64,000 nucleotides of DNA, taken from NCBI GenBank assembly GCA_029933125.1, contig JAOZOU010000006.1:124001-188000 (forward strand). The letters are read 5' to 3'. Origin of the DNA: a bacterium (GTDB taxonomy: Bacteria > Arandabacterota > Arandabacteria > Arandabacterales > Arandabacteraceae). Positions 24,905 to 33,870 of the stretch are shown in pieces (position 1 is the first letter of the stretch; every line of letters starts with the position of its first letter). The notes below the pieces were generated by a model that was given only the letters and a program-made list of their open reading frames with translations, was not told the origin of the DNA and made no database searches. A program made the translations under genes and the position numbers.

Positions 24905-26110
24905 ATGCTAAGCTTGATCATGAAATCGCACAAAGTTAGAGCCTTGCTCATGTTCCCCATCTATATCTTTTCAAGGTTCGTTAAACGCAATAGGAGAATC
25001 TGGCTATTTGGACCTCTCAATCGAGCATTCCTGGATAATGGTAAGTACTTGTTTCTACATGTTATCGAAAGGCATCCCGAGATTCGCGCCTATTTTGTGT
25101 GTCAGGACAAGAAGCTCCTAGCGGATCTTGAGGCCAGAAACTTACCCTGCCTGTACAAATGGAGTCTCAAGGGGATAGCTTACTGTCTTAGGGCAGGCTA
25201 TTATCTCATAAGTGCCTATGTCGATGACATCAATTTCTGGACATCGCGTGGCGCATGCGTGATTAACCTATGGCACGGCATACCCTTGAAAAGAATCGAA
25301 TTCGATATAACAACTGGACGACTTGCGAGGCGCTATCAAAAGCCGAGCCTAAAAGAACGTCTTTTCAAGCCCTGGCTTTTTCGAAAGCCCGATTTTGTTA
25401 TCTCAACATCTGAAGAGGTAAGCAGGTTGTTCGCATCCGCCTTTCGCGTGTCTCGAGAGAGATGTCTTCCGATGGGCTATCCCAGGACAGATATCTTTTT
25501 CAGCGATGACGCTGAGGTGGTAGCCCATATAAGAAGATATGAGCCGCAAATAGTATTTGACCTCTATGAGAAAATGTTGCAGTACAGGCATGTCCTCATC
25601 TACATGCCAACGTGGCGGGAGGATCGAAGGGATTTTCTAAAAGATGCATTCCCCGATCTTGAGGCTCTCAATTCAGTCCTCGCGTCCCAGAATGCATTGC
25701 TGCTTATTAAACTCCATCCCAACGACATTCTCCCGGGTGACATTGGCGATCTCAGCAATATAGAGGCAGTTGATTCAAAGGTTGACATGTATCCATTGCT
25801 TAAGTTCACGACTGCACTCATAACAGATTACTCATCAATCTATTTTGATTATATGTTACTCAGGAAGCCAATAATTCTTTTCCCGTTTGATTTGGAAGAC
25901 TATCAGCGCATGCGCGGCTTATATTTCGACTACGATGATGTTGCTCCAGGGTATGTAGCGAAGGATTTCGAAAGTCTCCTGGCTTGTGTTTCGCACATCG
26001 ATGATCTTAGGGTGGAGCAAAAGTATTACGATCTGCTTAACCGCTTCTGGAAACACCAGGATGGCAAAAGCAGTGAACGCATTGTCGAGTCTATAGAGAG
26101 GCTCTCATAG
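24905..26110 (+). CDS. CDP-glycerol glycerophosphotransferase family protein (TagB/TagF-like)
   Basis: About 400 residues. INLWHGIPLKRIEFD is the first His motif of the family; IYMPTWREDRRDF, LLIKLHPNDILPG and ALITDYSSIYFDYMLLRKPIILFPFDLEDY are the other core motifs. Such enzymes move glycerol phosphate or another polyol phosphate from the CDP donor to a glycan, as in teichoic acid and some Gram-negative capsules. The TTG at 24869 would overlap tagD; ATG 24905 is preferred but has no strong ribosome site, so the start is uncertain. The N-terminal 20 residues are hydrophobic and may hold the protein at the membrane. Confidence 0.85.
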   Translation: MLSLIMKSHKVRALLMFPIYIFSRFVKRNRRIWLFGPLNRAFLDNGKYLFLHVIERHPEIRAYFVCQDKKLLADLEARNLPCLYKWSLKGIAYCLRAGYYLISAYVDDINFWTSRGACVINLWHGIPLKRIEFDITTGRLARRYQKPSLKERLFKPWLFRKPDFVISTSEEVSRLFASAFRVSRERCLPMGYPRTDIFFSDDAEVVAHIRRYEPQIVFDLYEKMLQYRHVLIYMPTWREDRRDFLKDAFPDLEALNSVLASQNALLLIKLHPNDILPGDIGDLSNIEAVDSKVDMYPLLKFTTALITDYSSIYFDYMLLRKPIILFPFDLEDYQRMRGLYFDYDDVAPGYVAKDFESLLACVSHIDDLRVEQKYYDLLNRFWKHQDGKSSERIVESIERLS

Positions 26111-26173
26111 GCAGGTGTGACTCTAAGATGGATAGCATGTGCCTTGGGGATTCTCTAAATATGAGAGTGCGAC

Positions 26174-27022
26174 ATGTACCCTATCAGTGTCATTGTGAGC
26201 ACATACAAGCGACTTGACTATCTTGAGAAGGCATTGCTCTCGATCGAGTCCCAATCGATTGTTCCTTCAGAGGTAGTGGTTACTGACGATGGCTCCGGCG
26301 AATCCGTCATTGATTGCCTCAGGTCAATATCACCAAGGTTTGATTTCAGGATAAAACTCGTCATGCAAAAGGACATGGGCTTTCGGCTTGCCCGATGCAA
26401 GAACAATGGGATTAGACTTGCTACAAATGAATTTCTGGTGTTTTGGGATCAGGATATAGTCGGGACAAAGCGCTATCTTGAGGTGTTTTGGAGTAACTCC
26501 CGTCGTGGGAGATTTGTCGTCTCATATCCCATAAGGCTTAGTCGGGATCAGACAGAATTGATTAGTGAGGAGACAATTCGTCGGGGAACATTTGCCGATC
26601 TTTTGACCGACGAGCAGATAGCCCAGATTCAAAGGCAATATCGTAAGGACAAATTCTATTACTACATGAGGAAGATATTTCCTCACTCCTACCGGTATCC
26701 TAAGCTGCGGGGAGGTGTCTTCGGCATATTCAAGGATGATATTTTTAGGGTCAATGGTTTTGATGAGCAATATCAGGGATGGGGAAATGAGGACGATGAC
26801 CTTGGGCGTCGACTCTATGCGATTGGTATAGCTGGCTATAATCCCTTTTGCGACGAATTTCCACTACACCTTTATCACCCACCCTATCATCAGGATGGCA
26901 TGAGAGTGAACCTCGAATATCACCGCAGACGTGAGAAGGAGATTCGCAGGGGCAAGGTTAGACCTGTTTTTGGACTGGACAATCCCTCGGGTGATGATGA
27001 GCCTGAGGTAGTCGAATTTTGA
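26174..27022 (+). CDS. Glycosyltransferase family 2 protein with galactosyltransferase-type C-terminus
   Basis: A 282-residue GT-A enzyme. ISVIVSTYKRLDYLEKALLSIESQ and VVVTDDGSGES are the nucleotide-sugar site, FLVFWDQDIV takes the DxD place, and GGVFGIFKDDIFRVNGFDEQYQGWGNEDDDLGRRL is the acceptor half seen in chondroitin-polymerase-like and galactosyl enzymes. It follows the TagD/TagB-like pair by 63 bases and probably acts on the same glycan. The sugar is unknown. Confidence 0.88.
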   Translation: MYPISVIVSTYKRLDYLEKALLSIESQSIVPSEVVVTDDGSGESVIDCLRSISPRFDFRIKLVMQKDMGFRLARCKNNGIRLATNEFLVFWDQDIVGTKRYLEVFWSNSRRGRFVVSYPIRLSRDQTELISEETIRRGTFADLLTDEQIAQIQRQYRKDKFYYYMRKIFPHSYRYPKLRGGVFGIFKDDIFRVNGFDEQYQGWGNEDDDLGRRLYAIGIAGYNPFCDEFPLHLYHPPYHQDGMRVNLEYHRRREKEIRRGKVRPVFGLDNPSGDDEPEVVEF

Positions 27023-27056
27023 ACCCTCACTGGCTTGTCTTCAGAGCGTACAGAGT

Positions 27057-30002
27057 TTAGCGGATGATGGCAATCTGGCACTCCAAAACCTGCTCACCAG
27101 CCTTTAGACGTGCGTAGTAGATGCCCGGTGAGACGTGGGTGCCTGCCATATTTTTCCCATCCCACCTGGCAGAGAACTCCTCACCCGAAGGAAGCATGGT
27201 CAAGGTCTGTATGAGTCTTCCTCGCACGTCATAGATCTCGCATTGAGCTTTGCTGCCTCTATAGCCACTAAGGGAGAGCAGCAGTGGGAGGGGCGCGGGG
27301 TTTGGATGGGCAGTGAGAAGAGGAACATCCCCGTGGACTGCGACCCCTGAGATTGACAGGCTATAGGCTGGACTCAGCGCGCTTGCCTTGCCGTGAGGAT
27401 AATCATAGGCGCGTACACGCCAATAGACGGGACCACCTTCAATCAATCTCTGATCTATGACATGAGCGTTTGACTTGATGTTGGAAATGCGATCGATAAG
27501 GCTCTTGAATTGGCGATCTCTTGCCATCTCAAGCTCATACCATCCACCTTCTCCGCATGTCGAGGTCCATGCAAGGGTGGGTTGAGATTCAATCCATGCC
27601 ATATCTGCAGCTTTGGGTGAGCTGGGTGGTGGTGTCATGCACGTAAACTCGTAGCATGCGATATCGCTGATGGAGGTCAGTGAAGCAGATGAACTTGAAG
27701 AAAGGCTGGCTGCAGAGCTGTCGATTGCAACAACAAAGACGAGATGCCTTCCGAGAAGAAGGGGTTGTGTAGTGAGTGTCCACGACACCTCTGTGCCGCT
27801 GTCCATCAAGGTTGCCTCCTGCCATGGGCCACGGAGGTTATCGATCTTGTAAAGGACCTTCATTATGCCATAGGCTCGGGGTGAGCGAAGTGAACTTGCT
27901 GTGCCGGTTAGCGTTGGCGTTCTCGAGGAGGTCGTGTCGCCCGGCAGCGAATCAATTGTAACTATGAGGCGTGGGGTGATTTTGTCTCTGAGCTTTATGA
28001 CCTCAACTGAATTTCTACCGTGGTTGGAGATGTAAAGTTTCTCAAGTACTGGATCATAGGCTATACCGTGGGGTTCCTCCCCGACAGGTATCTTCAAGGC
28101 TGATAGGAAATTGGCATCTATCACAAAAGCATCAGGGTAATCCCAGCTTACCGCATAAACCTTATCAAGGTAGGGATCTACTCTTACACCGAAGAGTCCC
28201 TGCTCACATCTAACAGGCCTTCGTGCATATGTATCCCCGTCTATAACAGTGATTTCACCATCAAGGCCACTTGATACATAGATGGTATTGGTATTGAGAT
28301 TGAGACTTAAGGCTCTGGGCGTTGTCCCTACAGGCACAACGGTGCGTTCGAGTGTCACACCATCTATCACGGATATGGTCCGCTTATTGCTGTCAACACT
28401 GAAGATCTTGTTGGTTAGGGGATTGACATGAACCTGAGTTGGCCCAGGTCCAACCCTGGGAAACTTGGTGGAAAGCAGAGCTCCATCAACCACCGTGAGA
28501 GTCCAGCTTGTTCGATTGGGGATGTAGATCTTGTTTGTTTCAAGATTGATGGCAACATCGCATGGATATGCGCCCGTACGGACAAGGGTTGTATCAAGCG
28601 TCTTGGTGTCGATTATCGTCATGTCACGAGAATATCTGTTGGCTGTATAGACCTTGCCGGTGTTTGTGTTGAGCTCTATGCCATGGGCATAGCTCCCTAT
28701 CGGCACTGTCAGCGTATCCCCATCGGGGTGTTTAATTGTGACTTTGTTCGCCCAGGCACAAAGGATGTAGACATCATCCGCGATTGGATCAACTATCAAA
28801 CAGTTAGGCCCATCAGCCACCTTGAAGTTTGAAACTCCGTTCGTGTAGCCATCTATTACAGTAACGTTGGCGGTGTACCAGTTGGGGGTATAGACCTTGT
28901 GAGTCTCCATGTTAATCACCACAGGACCTGGTCCTCCACCAGCAGCAACTCTCGTGCCTGAATAATTCGCTGCCTCGAGAACACTTACCCTACTGGGTGC
29001 TGATGTTAAGACATAGGCTTTGTTTGTTATGGGATTCAGGATTAGATCCGAAGGTGTGCCAGAGACAGCCACTATGGCCGTATCGCCAGCTGAATTGACT
29101 TCGATTACATGGCCGGGTGAAGGTAGGCTGACAAATGCTCTGTCTGAAAGTGCGTCGATGGAGAGATGATCAGGTGTAGCATGCAGGGCGATCTCAAGGG
29201 TTTCAAAGGAGTTGGTATTCACGATGCATAAAGCGTTGGAAGTGGTTGCGACAAAGAGGTGATGGGTTTCAGGATTGAGTGCAAGGTGAACAGCATTTCC
29301 ACAAATTGGTGTGCTCACCAGGGAGTCACTATCGATTGCCAGCACCTTAAGAGAGTCACTGTCGAGAGCTATGTAAAGTTTGCCTTCGACAGGATCTATC
29401 TCGAGGGAATGGGGATCAGGTCCAACAGCATAATAGGTCGTATCGAGAGTTGATGGGCAGAAGCTAAGGAGAAGATCAGCATCACCTAGCGAGGCAAAGA
29501 TTGTGCCCCGTTTAGGATCAACGGCGATTGCAGAAGGTGAGCCAGGGCATTTCAGGGTATCAGTGATAGCTCCACTTTGGATCGAGTAGATTGCACTATC
29601 GCCATCACACGCCACATAGGCAGCTCCTCTCACCCCATCAACGGCTATCGCTACAGGCGATTGGCCAACGCTTACAAGTGAAGTATCACGCGAGTCCGTA
29701 TTGAGTATAGTAACGAGAGAGGACGGGTGAGCAAGATAGAGAAGGCGGCTTGCCGGATCGATTCCCATAGCGCAAGCCGGAGCAATCATAGGGATAATCT
29801 CGAGGTGTGATGTTGCCTCCTCGATGTAGGCAAGATCGGCGCTAGAAAGCGATATCCAAAAACCCCTTGAAATAGGATCCAGAAGGATAGCCTGAGGGTT
29901 TGATGGAAGATCTATATCGCCGCAGTGCCACATAGTAAAGGCAGGTGGGGTGAGTGCAAGAACAAGAGCGATAGCAACTGCTACCAGGCTGAGATGCTTC
30001 AA
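27057..30002 (-). CDS. Large secreted YVTN/NHL-type beta-propeller protein with FlgD-like C-terminus
   Basis: A 981-residue surface protein. After a signal peptide come about fourteen YVTN-type blades of about 43 residues, for example NLETNKIYIPNRTSWTLTVVDG and DPYLDKVYAVSWDYPDAFVID. A fibronectin-like part (VYWRVRAYDYPHGKASALSP) follows, and the end is HPNPAPLPLLLSLSGYRG...VSPGIYYARLKAGEQ...IAIIR, a FlgD-like sorting domain. Propellers of this kind bind proteins or glycans; no catalytic site is seen. It stands alone between opposite-strand or unrelated genes. The ATG at 30002 follows GGAAGGTGAC. Confidence 0.85.
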   Translation of the reverse strand: MKHLSLVAVAIALVLALTPPAFTMWHCGDIDLPSNPQAILLDPISRGFWISLSSADLAYIEEATSHLEIIPMIAPACAMGIDPASRLLYLAHPSSLVTILNTDSRDTSLVSVGQSPVAIAVDGVRGAAYVACDGDSAIYSIQSGAITDTLKCPGSPSAIAVDPKRGTIFASLGDADLLLSFCPSTLDTTYYAVGPDPHSLEIDPVEGKLYIALDSDSLKVLAIDSDSLVSTPICGNAVHLALNPETHHLFVATTSNALCIVNTNSFETLEIALHATPDHLSIDALSDRAFVSLPSPGHVIEVNSAGDTAIVAVSGTPSDLILNPITNKAYVLTSAPSRVSVLEAANYSGTRVAAGGGPGPVVINMETHKVYTPNWYTANVTVIDGYTNGVSNFKVADGPNCLIVDPIADDVYILCAWANKVTIKHPDGDTLTVPIGSYAHGIELNTNTGKVYTANRYSRDMTIIDTKTLDTTLVRTGAYPCDVAINLETNKIYIPNRTSWTLTVVDGALLSTKFPRVGPGPTQVHVNPLTNKIFSVDSNKRTISVIDGVTLERTVVPVGTTPRALSLNLNTNTIYVSSGLDGEITVIDGDTYARRPVRCEQGLFGVRVDPYLDKVYAVSWDYPDAFVIDANFLSALKIPVGEEPHGIAYDPVLEKLYISNHGRNSVEVIKLRDKITPRLIVTIDSLPGDTTSSRTPTLTGTASSLRSPRAYGIMKVLYKIDNLRGPWQEATLMDSGTEVSWTLTTQPLLLGRHLVFVVAIDSSAASLSSSSSASLTSISDIACYEFTCMTPPPSSPKAADMAWIESQPTLAWTSTCGEGGWYELEMARDRQFKSLIDRISNIKSNAHVIDQRLIEGGPVYWRVRAYDYPHGKASALSPAYSLSISGVAVHGDVPLLTAHPNPAPLPLLLSLSGYRGSKAQCEIYDVRGRLIQTLTMLPSGEEFSARWDGKNMAGTHVSPGIYYARLKAGEQVLECQIAIIR

Positions 30003-30119
30003 TTAGTCACCTTCCAACAAAAACTGCCGGTGAGTCGGCACAACTCCCGGCTTCCAACACATATGATTTTACCACGCTAAAGCCCTTGAGTCAACTCGAT
30101 CAGACAGGTGTGACGGGGA

Positions 30120-30902
30120 TTATGGGTGGGGACTCAAAGGATTGGTTCCTTCGGGATTGAGCTTCTCCAATATGGTCAGCCCGCTACAATTGGCATAATG
30201 TCTAATTAGCCAGCCATTGACTAAGTCAGTGAAGTTTGCCCTCTCATTGAATCTGCGGTTGAAAAAGCACTCGAGAGCCCTGATCACACCGCGCTTGTTG
30301 TTCCAGCCCAGACCCATCGAGCCATCCTTGCGAAAGAAAATCGTCCTGAGATTTGTGTCGTGGAAAAACACCTTCGCCTTCTTTGAAAGGTAGGGAAACC
30401 AGTGCTCTATTTCAGACAGGGTGTGCTCGAATAAGTGGCTGGTATCGATGAAGAGAATGTCGATGCTGGGATCTATTCCCCTGTCTTCACACCACCTCGG
30501 GAAAGCTCTGGCAAATTCTACGTCATCGCTCTTGACAAATGTCCAATTCTCGTAGGAAGAGGCTTTTGAGCAGTCATTAATGTCAACACTGATAAGCTTT
30601 GCATCACAGAGTCTTGCTACTCGCTCAAATACAAAGGTTGATTCGCCGCCTCTTACACCCAATTCAACTATGAGGTCGGGATTAAATATGAGAGATTCGA
30701 TGAAAATTACCTCGAGGTGATCACTGATCCCTGAACGCTTAAGAGCCCTTTGCCTTATCTCATCAAGCTCACGGAATCCGGATGGGAAAAACCTTCTCTT
30801 GACGGGAATCGAAACAAAGAGATTGTAAAGCTCGGTCAGGAGAAAAAATCCTCCTCTTAAAGGATTCCTGATGGCTTTTTTGATATCAGACTCTTTTGGC
30901 AA
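30120..30902 (-). CDS. Class I SAM-dependent methyltransferase (Methyltransf_24-like)
   Basis: A 260-residue protein with LIVELGVRGGESTFVFERVARLC as SAM motif I, KLISVDINDCS as the acidic ribose-binding strand end, and IDILFIDTSHLFEHTLSEIEHWFPYLSKKAKVFFHDTN, typical of methyltransferases that act on sugars or small metabolites in glycan clusters. It may modify surface sugars made by the nearby glycosyltransferases, but no partner gene is directly attached. There is a gap of 306 bases upstream. Confidence 0.75.
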   Translation of the reverse strand: MPKESDIKKAIRNPLRGGFFLLTELYNLFVSIPVKRRFFPSGFRELDEIRQRALKRSGISDHLEVIFIESLIFNPDLIVELGVRGGESTFVFERVARLCDAKLISVDINDCSKASSYENWTFVKSDDVEFARAFPRWCEDRGIDPSIDILFIDTSHLFEHTLSEIEHWFPYLSKKAKVFFHDTNLRTIFFRKDGSMGLGWNNKRGVIRALECFFNRRFNERANFTDLVNGWLIRHYANCSGLTILEKLNPEGTNPLSPHP

Positions 30903-31208
30903 TTGCTTCCCCCCCCATTGTTTCGTTGGAGATCTTATCGCCTGCCTTCGTCATCCCGACGATCTCAATCTCTTGAGGTCCTGCCTCCGATTATAAGAAA
31001 TTCGCGAAGATTGTTCCATATTTTGATTTCCCACCACTGAAGTTGTGTTCGAATGATCGTTGATTGTAGATGCTTCTAGATTTGCTTGGTGAGAATCCGC
31101 CTTCTGCGCGCTATGACATGCACCTAACAATCTTTGGAGTGGAAGATCCAGAGCCAAGGTGATATAAGCGACAAAGGTGCACTATGAGGGAATACTTGAA
31201 AGGAGAAA
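30903..31208. other. Intergenic stretch between the methyltransferase and the esterase
   Basis: These genes are divergent, so both promoters lie here. A run of nine C at 30910-30918 is present. A 30-codon frame from ATG at 31069 (LLGENPPSARYDMHLTIFGVE) reads like protein but has no ribosome site; it may be a remnant. Nothing else is seen. Confidence 0.35.
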
Positions 31209-32438
31209 ATGATGCGATCGCCTGATCTTATGTGGAGCGTGTTTGTTTTGATCTTTGCTGCCTTCCTGTTGCTCTCCTTCGCCTTTGCTAGTACGGGTGA
31301 GAACAAGCATTGGGGAGGCGAGTTGGTAAAGTCACCCAAGATAGAGGCACTTAGGGCAAGGATATCAAAGGCAGATCCCGAAAGAATCGAGAGCATTCTG
31401 GATGAGTTTGTAAGCGAGAACAAAGGAAAGTTTCCTCTGATAGAGGATAATCTTGTGACATTTGTCTATCGTGGAAGGGTTGGACTCAAAGCTACCGTTC
31501 CCTCAGATCTCAATCGCTGGGACGTCAAGGCTCACATTATGAAGCGACTGGATGAGACAGATCTTTATTACTTGACTTTAACTCTCCCAAGGGATGCCCG
31601 GATCGATTACAAATTCTACGTTGACAATCTTTGGATGCTTGATCCTCTCAATCCGCAAACAGTGCTAGGTGGATTCGGTCCCAATTCAGCGTTTGCCATG
31701 CCAGGTTATGTGCCGCCATCCGAGATCGAATATGTAGATTCCATACCTCATGGTAAAGTCACAGAGTACGATTTCACCAGCAATATCCTCAATAACACAC
31801 GCAAGATTCACATCTATCTTCCTCCGGGATATGATTCAGCGGGTGAACATCGCTATCCGGTCGTTTTCGTCCAGGACGGTGGCGAATACATAATGCTCGC
31901 CTCGATGACCAATGTTCTCGACAATCTTATATTTGCCAAACGCATTCCTCCGGCAATTGGCATCTTCATCGATCCGGTAGATCGTAACTATGAATACTAC
32001 GCCAATCCGAAATACGAACGCATGCTCATTGAGGAGTTGATACCTTTTGTACGAAAGAATTATGCCATTGCATCTCGGCCTCGCGAAACTGCGATAATGG
32101 GGGTCTCACTGGGGGGAGCAATCTCACTGATGATTGCTCTCGACCATCCTGAGATATTCGGAAACTGTGGGTCCCAATCCGGTGCTTTTGGCATTGATGA
32201 TGGAAAGCTCTATGATCTCGTCATGAAGCAGCCACTTAAGCGCGTTGCTTTCTATCTGGATTGCGGTAGATTTGGTGATCTACTCGAAGATAATCAGAAA
32301 ATGGTGCATCTGCTCAAAACGAAAGGCTATGCTCTTGAGTACAAGGAGTTCAACGAAGGTCACAGCTGGGGAAATTGGCGAGCTCACATAGATGATATGC
32401 TTGTTTTCTTCTGGGGAAAGGAAGGTGAGGGTCAATGA
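31209..32438 (+). CDS. Secreted esterase of the Fes/IroE (esterase D) type with E-set N-domain
   Basis: A 409-residue exported alpha/beta hydrolase. After a signal peptide (residues about 9-27) comes a CBM48-like immunoglobulin domain (VTFVYRGRVGLKATVPSDLNRWD...FYVDNLWMLDPLNP). The catalytic domain has RKIHIYLPPGYD, YPVVFVQDGGEY, the nucleophile elbow AIMGVSLGGA and the His motif NEGHSWGNWR. This is the architecture of enterobactin-esterase-like and feruloyl-esterase-like enzymes. The natural ester is unknown. The ATG at 31209 follows AAAGGAGAAA; the stop overlaps the next gene by 4 bases. Confidence 0.88.
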   Translation: MMRSPDLMWSVFVLIFAAFLLLSFAFASTGENKHWGGELVKSPKIEALRARISKADPERIESILDEFVSENKGKFPLIEDNLVTFVYRGRVGLKATVPSDLNRWDVKAHIMKRLDETDLYYLTLTLPRDARIDYKFYVDNLWMLDPLNPQTVLGGFGPNSAFAMPGYVPPSEIEYVDSIPHGKVTEYDFTSNILNNTRKIHIYLPPGYDSAGEHRYPVVFVQDGGEYIMLASMTNVLDNLIFAKRIPPAIGIFIDPVDRNYEYYANPKYERMLIEELIPFVRKNYAIASRPRETAIMGVSLGGAISLMIALDHPEIFGNCGSQSGAFGIDDGKLYDLVMKQPLKRVAFYLDCGRFGDLLEDNQKMVHLLKTKGYALEYKEFNEGHSWGNWRAHIDDMLVFFWGKEGEGQ

Positions 32439-33412
32439 TAAAGTGGCTCCTAATTACGGCGCTCTTATGGGGAGCTCTTAGTACACCTGCACTTGCTACA
32501 TCGAGAGCGAGAGAGGTTGCTACCTTCTCGATTGTAGGATTTGATCCAGCCACTGGAGAGCTTGGGGTGGCAGTCGCATCGAAATTCCTAGCAGTAGGTG
32601 CAGTTGTCCCCTGGGCAAGAGCTGGGGTTGGGGCAATTGCAACTCAGGCATATGCGAATACCACCTATGGACCTGAGGGGCTTAGACTTCTTGAAACTGG
32701 TCTCAGTGCCCATGAAGTCATCGATAGCCTAACAGCCAGGGATGCTGATCGTGAGCGTCGCCAGGTTGGGATCGTTGATGCCCATGGCAATTCTGCAACA
32801 TTTACTGGTAAAGAGTGCATTGCCTGGGCGGGGGGAAGAGCTGGGAAGCATTATGCATGCCAGGGCAACATCCTTGTGAGCGAAGCGACTGTCAACGCGA
32901 TGGCCGAGACCTTCGAGGACACCGAAGGCGAACTTGCTATCCGTCTGCTTAAGGCTCTTAAAGCTGGTGAGGAAGCTGGGGGTGATTCGCGGGGAAAGCA
33001 GTCGGCAGCACTTCTTGTCGTTAAAGAAGGCGGCGGCTATCTTGGTCTTAACGATCGTTACATTGATCTTAGGGTTGATGACAACCCTGAGCCAATCGAT
33101 GAACTCGGAAGACTGCTTAACATACAGCTGTCGTATTCGGCTCTCTTTAAGGCATCATCCCTCAGGGAGAAAGGGGATCTCCAGGGAGCTCTGGATCAAG
33201 CCAAAAAGGCAGTGGAAATAAACCCGGATCTGCCTGAGGCACTCTACGATCTTGCCTGCTATTATTCTTTGAGTGGTCAGAAGCAAGAAGCCCTCAGGGC
33301 ACTTAAGCGAGCTATCGAGCTTGCTCCTCGGTTTAAGCAAATGGCAAAGGAGGATCCTGATCTTGAACCCCTGAAGGAGAACGTAGAATTCAAGGGAATT
33401 ATATCACAATAG
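32435..33412 (+). CDS. Exported DUF1028 protein with C-terminal TPR
   Basis: A 325-residue protein with a signal peptide, then the DUF1028 domain: ATFSIVGFDPATGELGVAVASKFLAVG, PWARAGVGAIATQAYANT and YACQGNIL. DUF1028 belongs to the Ntn-hydrolase fold group and the mature N-terminal region would hold the active residue; catalysis is unproved. Two TPR repeats at the end (LDQAKKAVEINPDLPEALYDLACYY and EALRALKRAIELAPRFKQ) probably mediate protein contact. It is translationally coupled to the esterase. Confidence 0.87.
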   Translation: MIKWLLITALLWGALSTPALATSRAREVATFSIVGFDPATGELGVAVASKFLAVGAVVPWARAGVGAIATQAYANTTYGPEGLRLLETGLSAHEVIDSLTARDADRERRQVGIVDAHGNSATFTGKECIAWAGGRAGKHYACQGNILVSEATVNAMAETFEDTEGELAIRLLKALKAGEEAGGDSRGKQSAALLVVKEGGGYLGLNDRYIDLRVDDNPEPIDELGRLLNIQLSYSALFKASSLREKGDLQGALDQAKKAVEINPDLPEALYDLACYYSLSGQKQEALRALKRAIELAPRFKQMAKEDPDLEPLKENVEFKGIISQ

Positions 33413-33870
33413 ACTTTGGAGCCTAGGCAATATTCTCATGAGAAGGGGTATATTTGCTAGGAGGTTCTGATTTCGAGAGTTCTCCCTGTCGCAAACATTG
33501 CTTCGTTTGCACCAACTGAAAGACGCAAATCCAAAAGTAGATGCAAAGGCTGATTTCTAAGATACCTTATCTTGATAGGTAACTTTAGTTGATGTGCTCG
33601 AAAGCCGATTGGCCACGTCCGAGTGCCCTCCTCAGCGAGCCATGCCAACTCATCATTCCGCCACATCTAGAAAGCCAAGGCTCAGCAACTGGTGTCTTTT
33701 AGAGAATTGTTTTCAAGTGCCTTTTGAGAACCGCATCGCCATTCACGCATCTAAAACAACAAGGGGACAGGAGAATACCTGGTAGCAATTACTTTAGAAG
33801 ATCATTCATCCATGCCTTGATCTTCTTGATCATGACCACAATTGCCACCCCTAAAGGAGCTGGAAGCAGT
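33413..33870. other. 458-base gap before the DUF255 gene
   Basis: No gene is supported. ORFs on either strand here lack ribosome sites and family resemblance. The ORF track extends the next gene into this stretch, but the tail does not look like protein. Confidence 0.4.
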
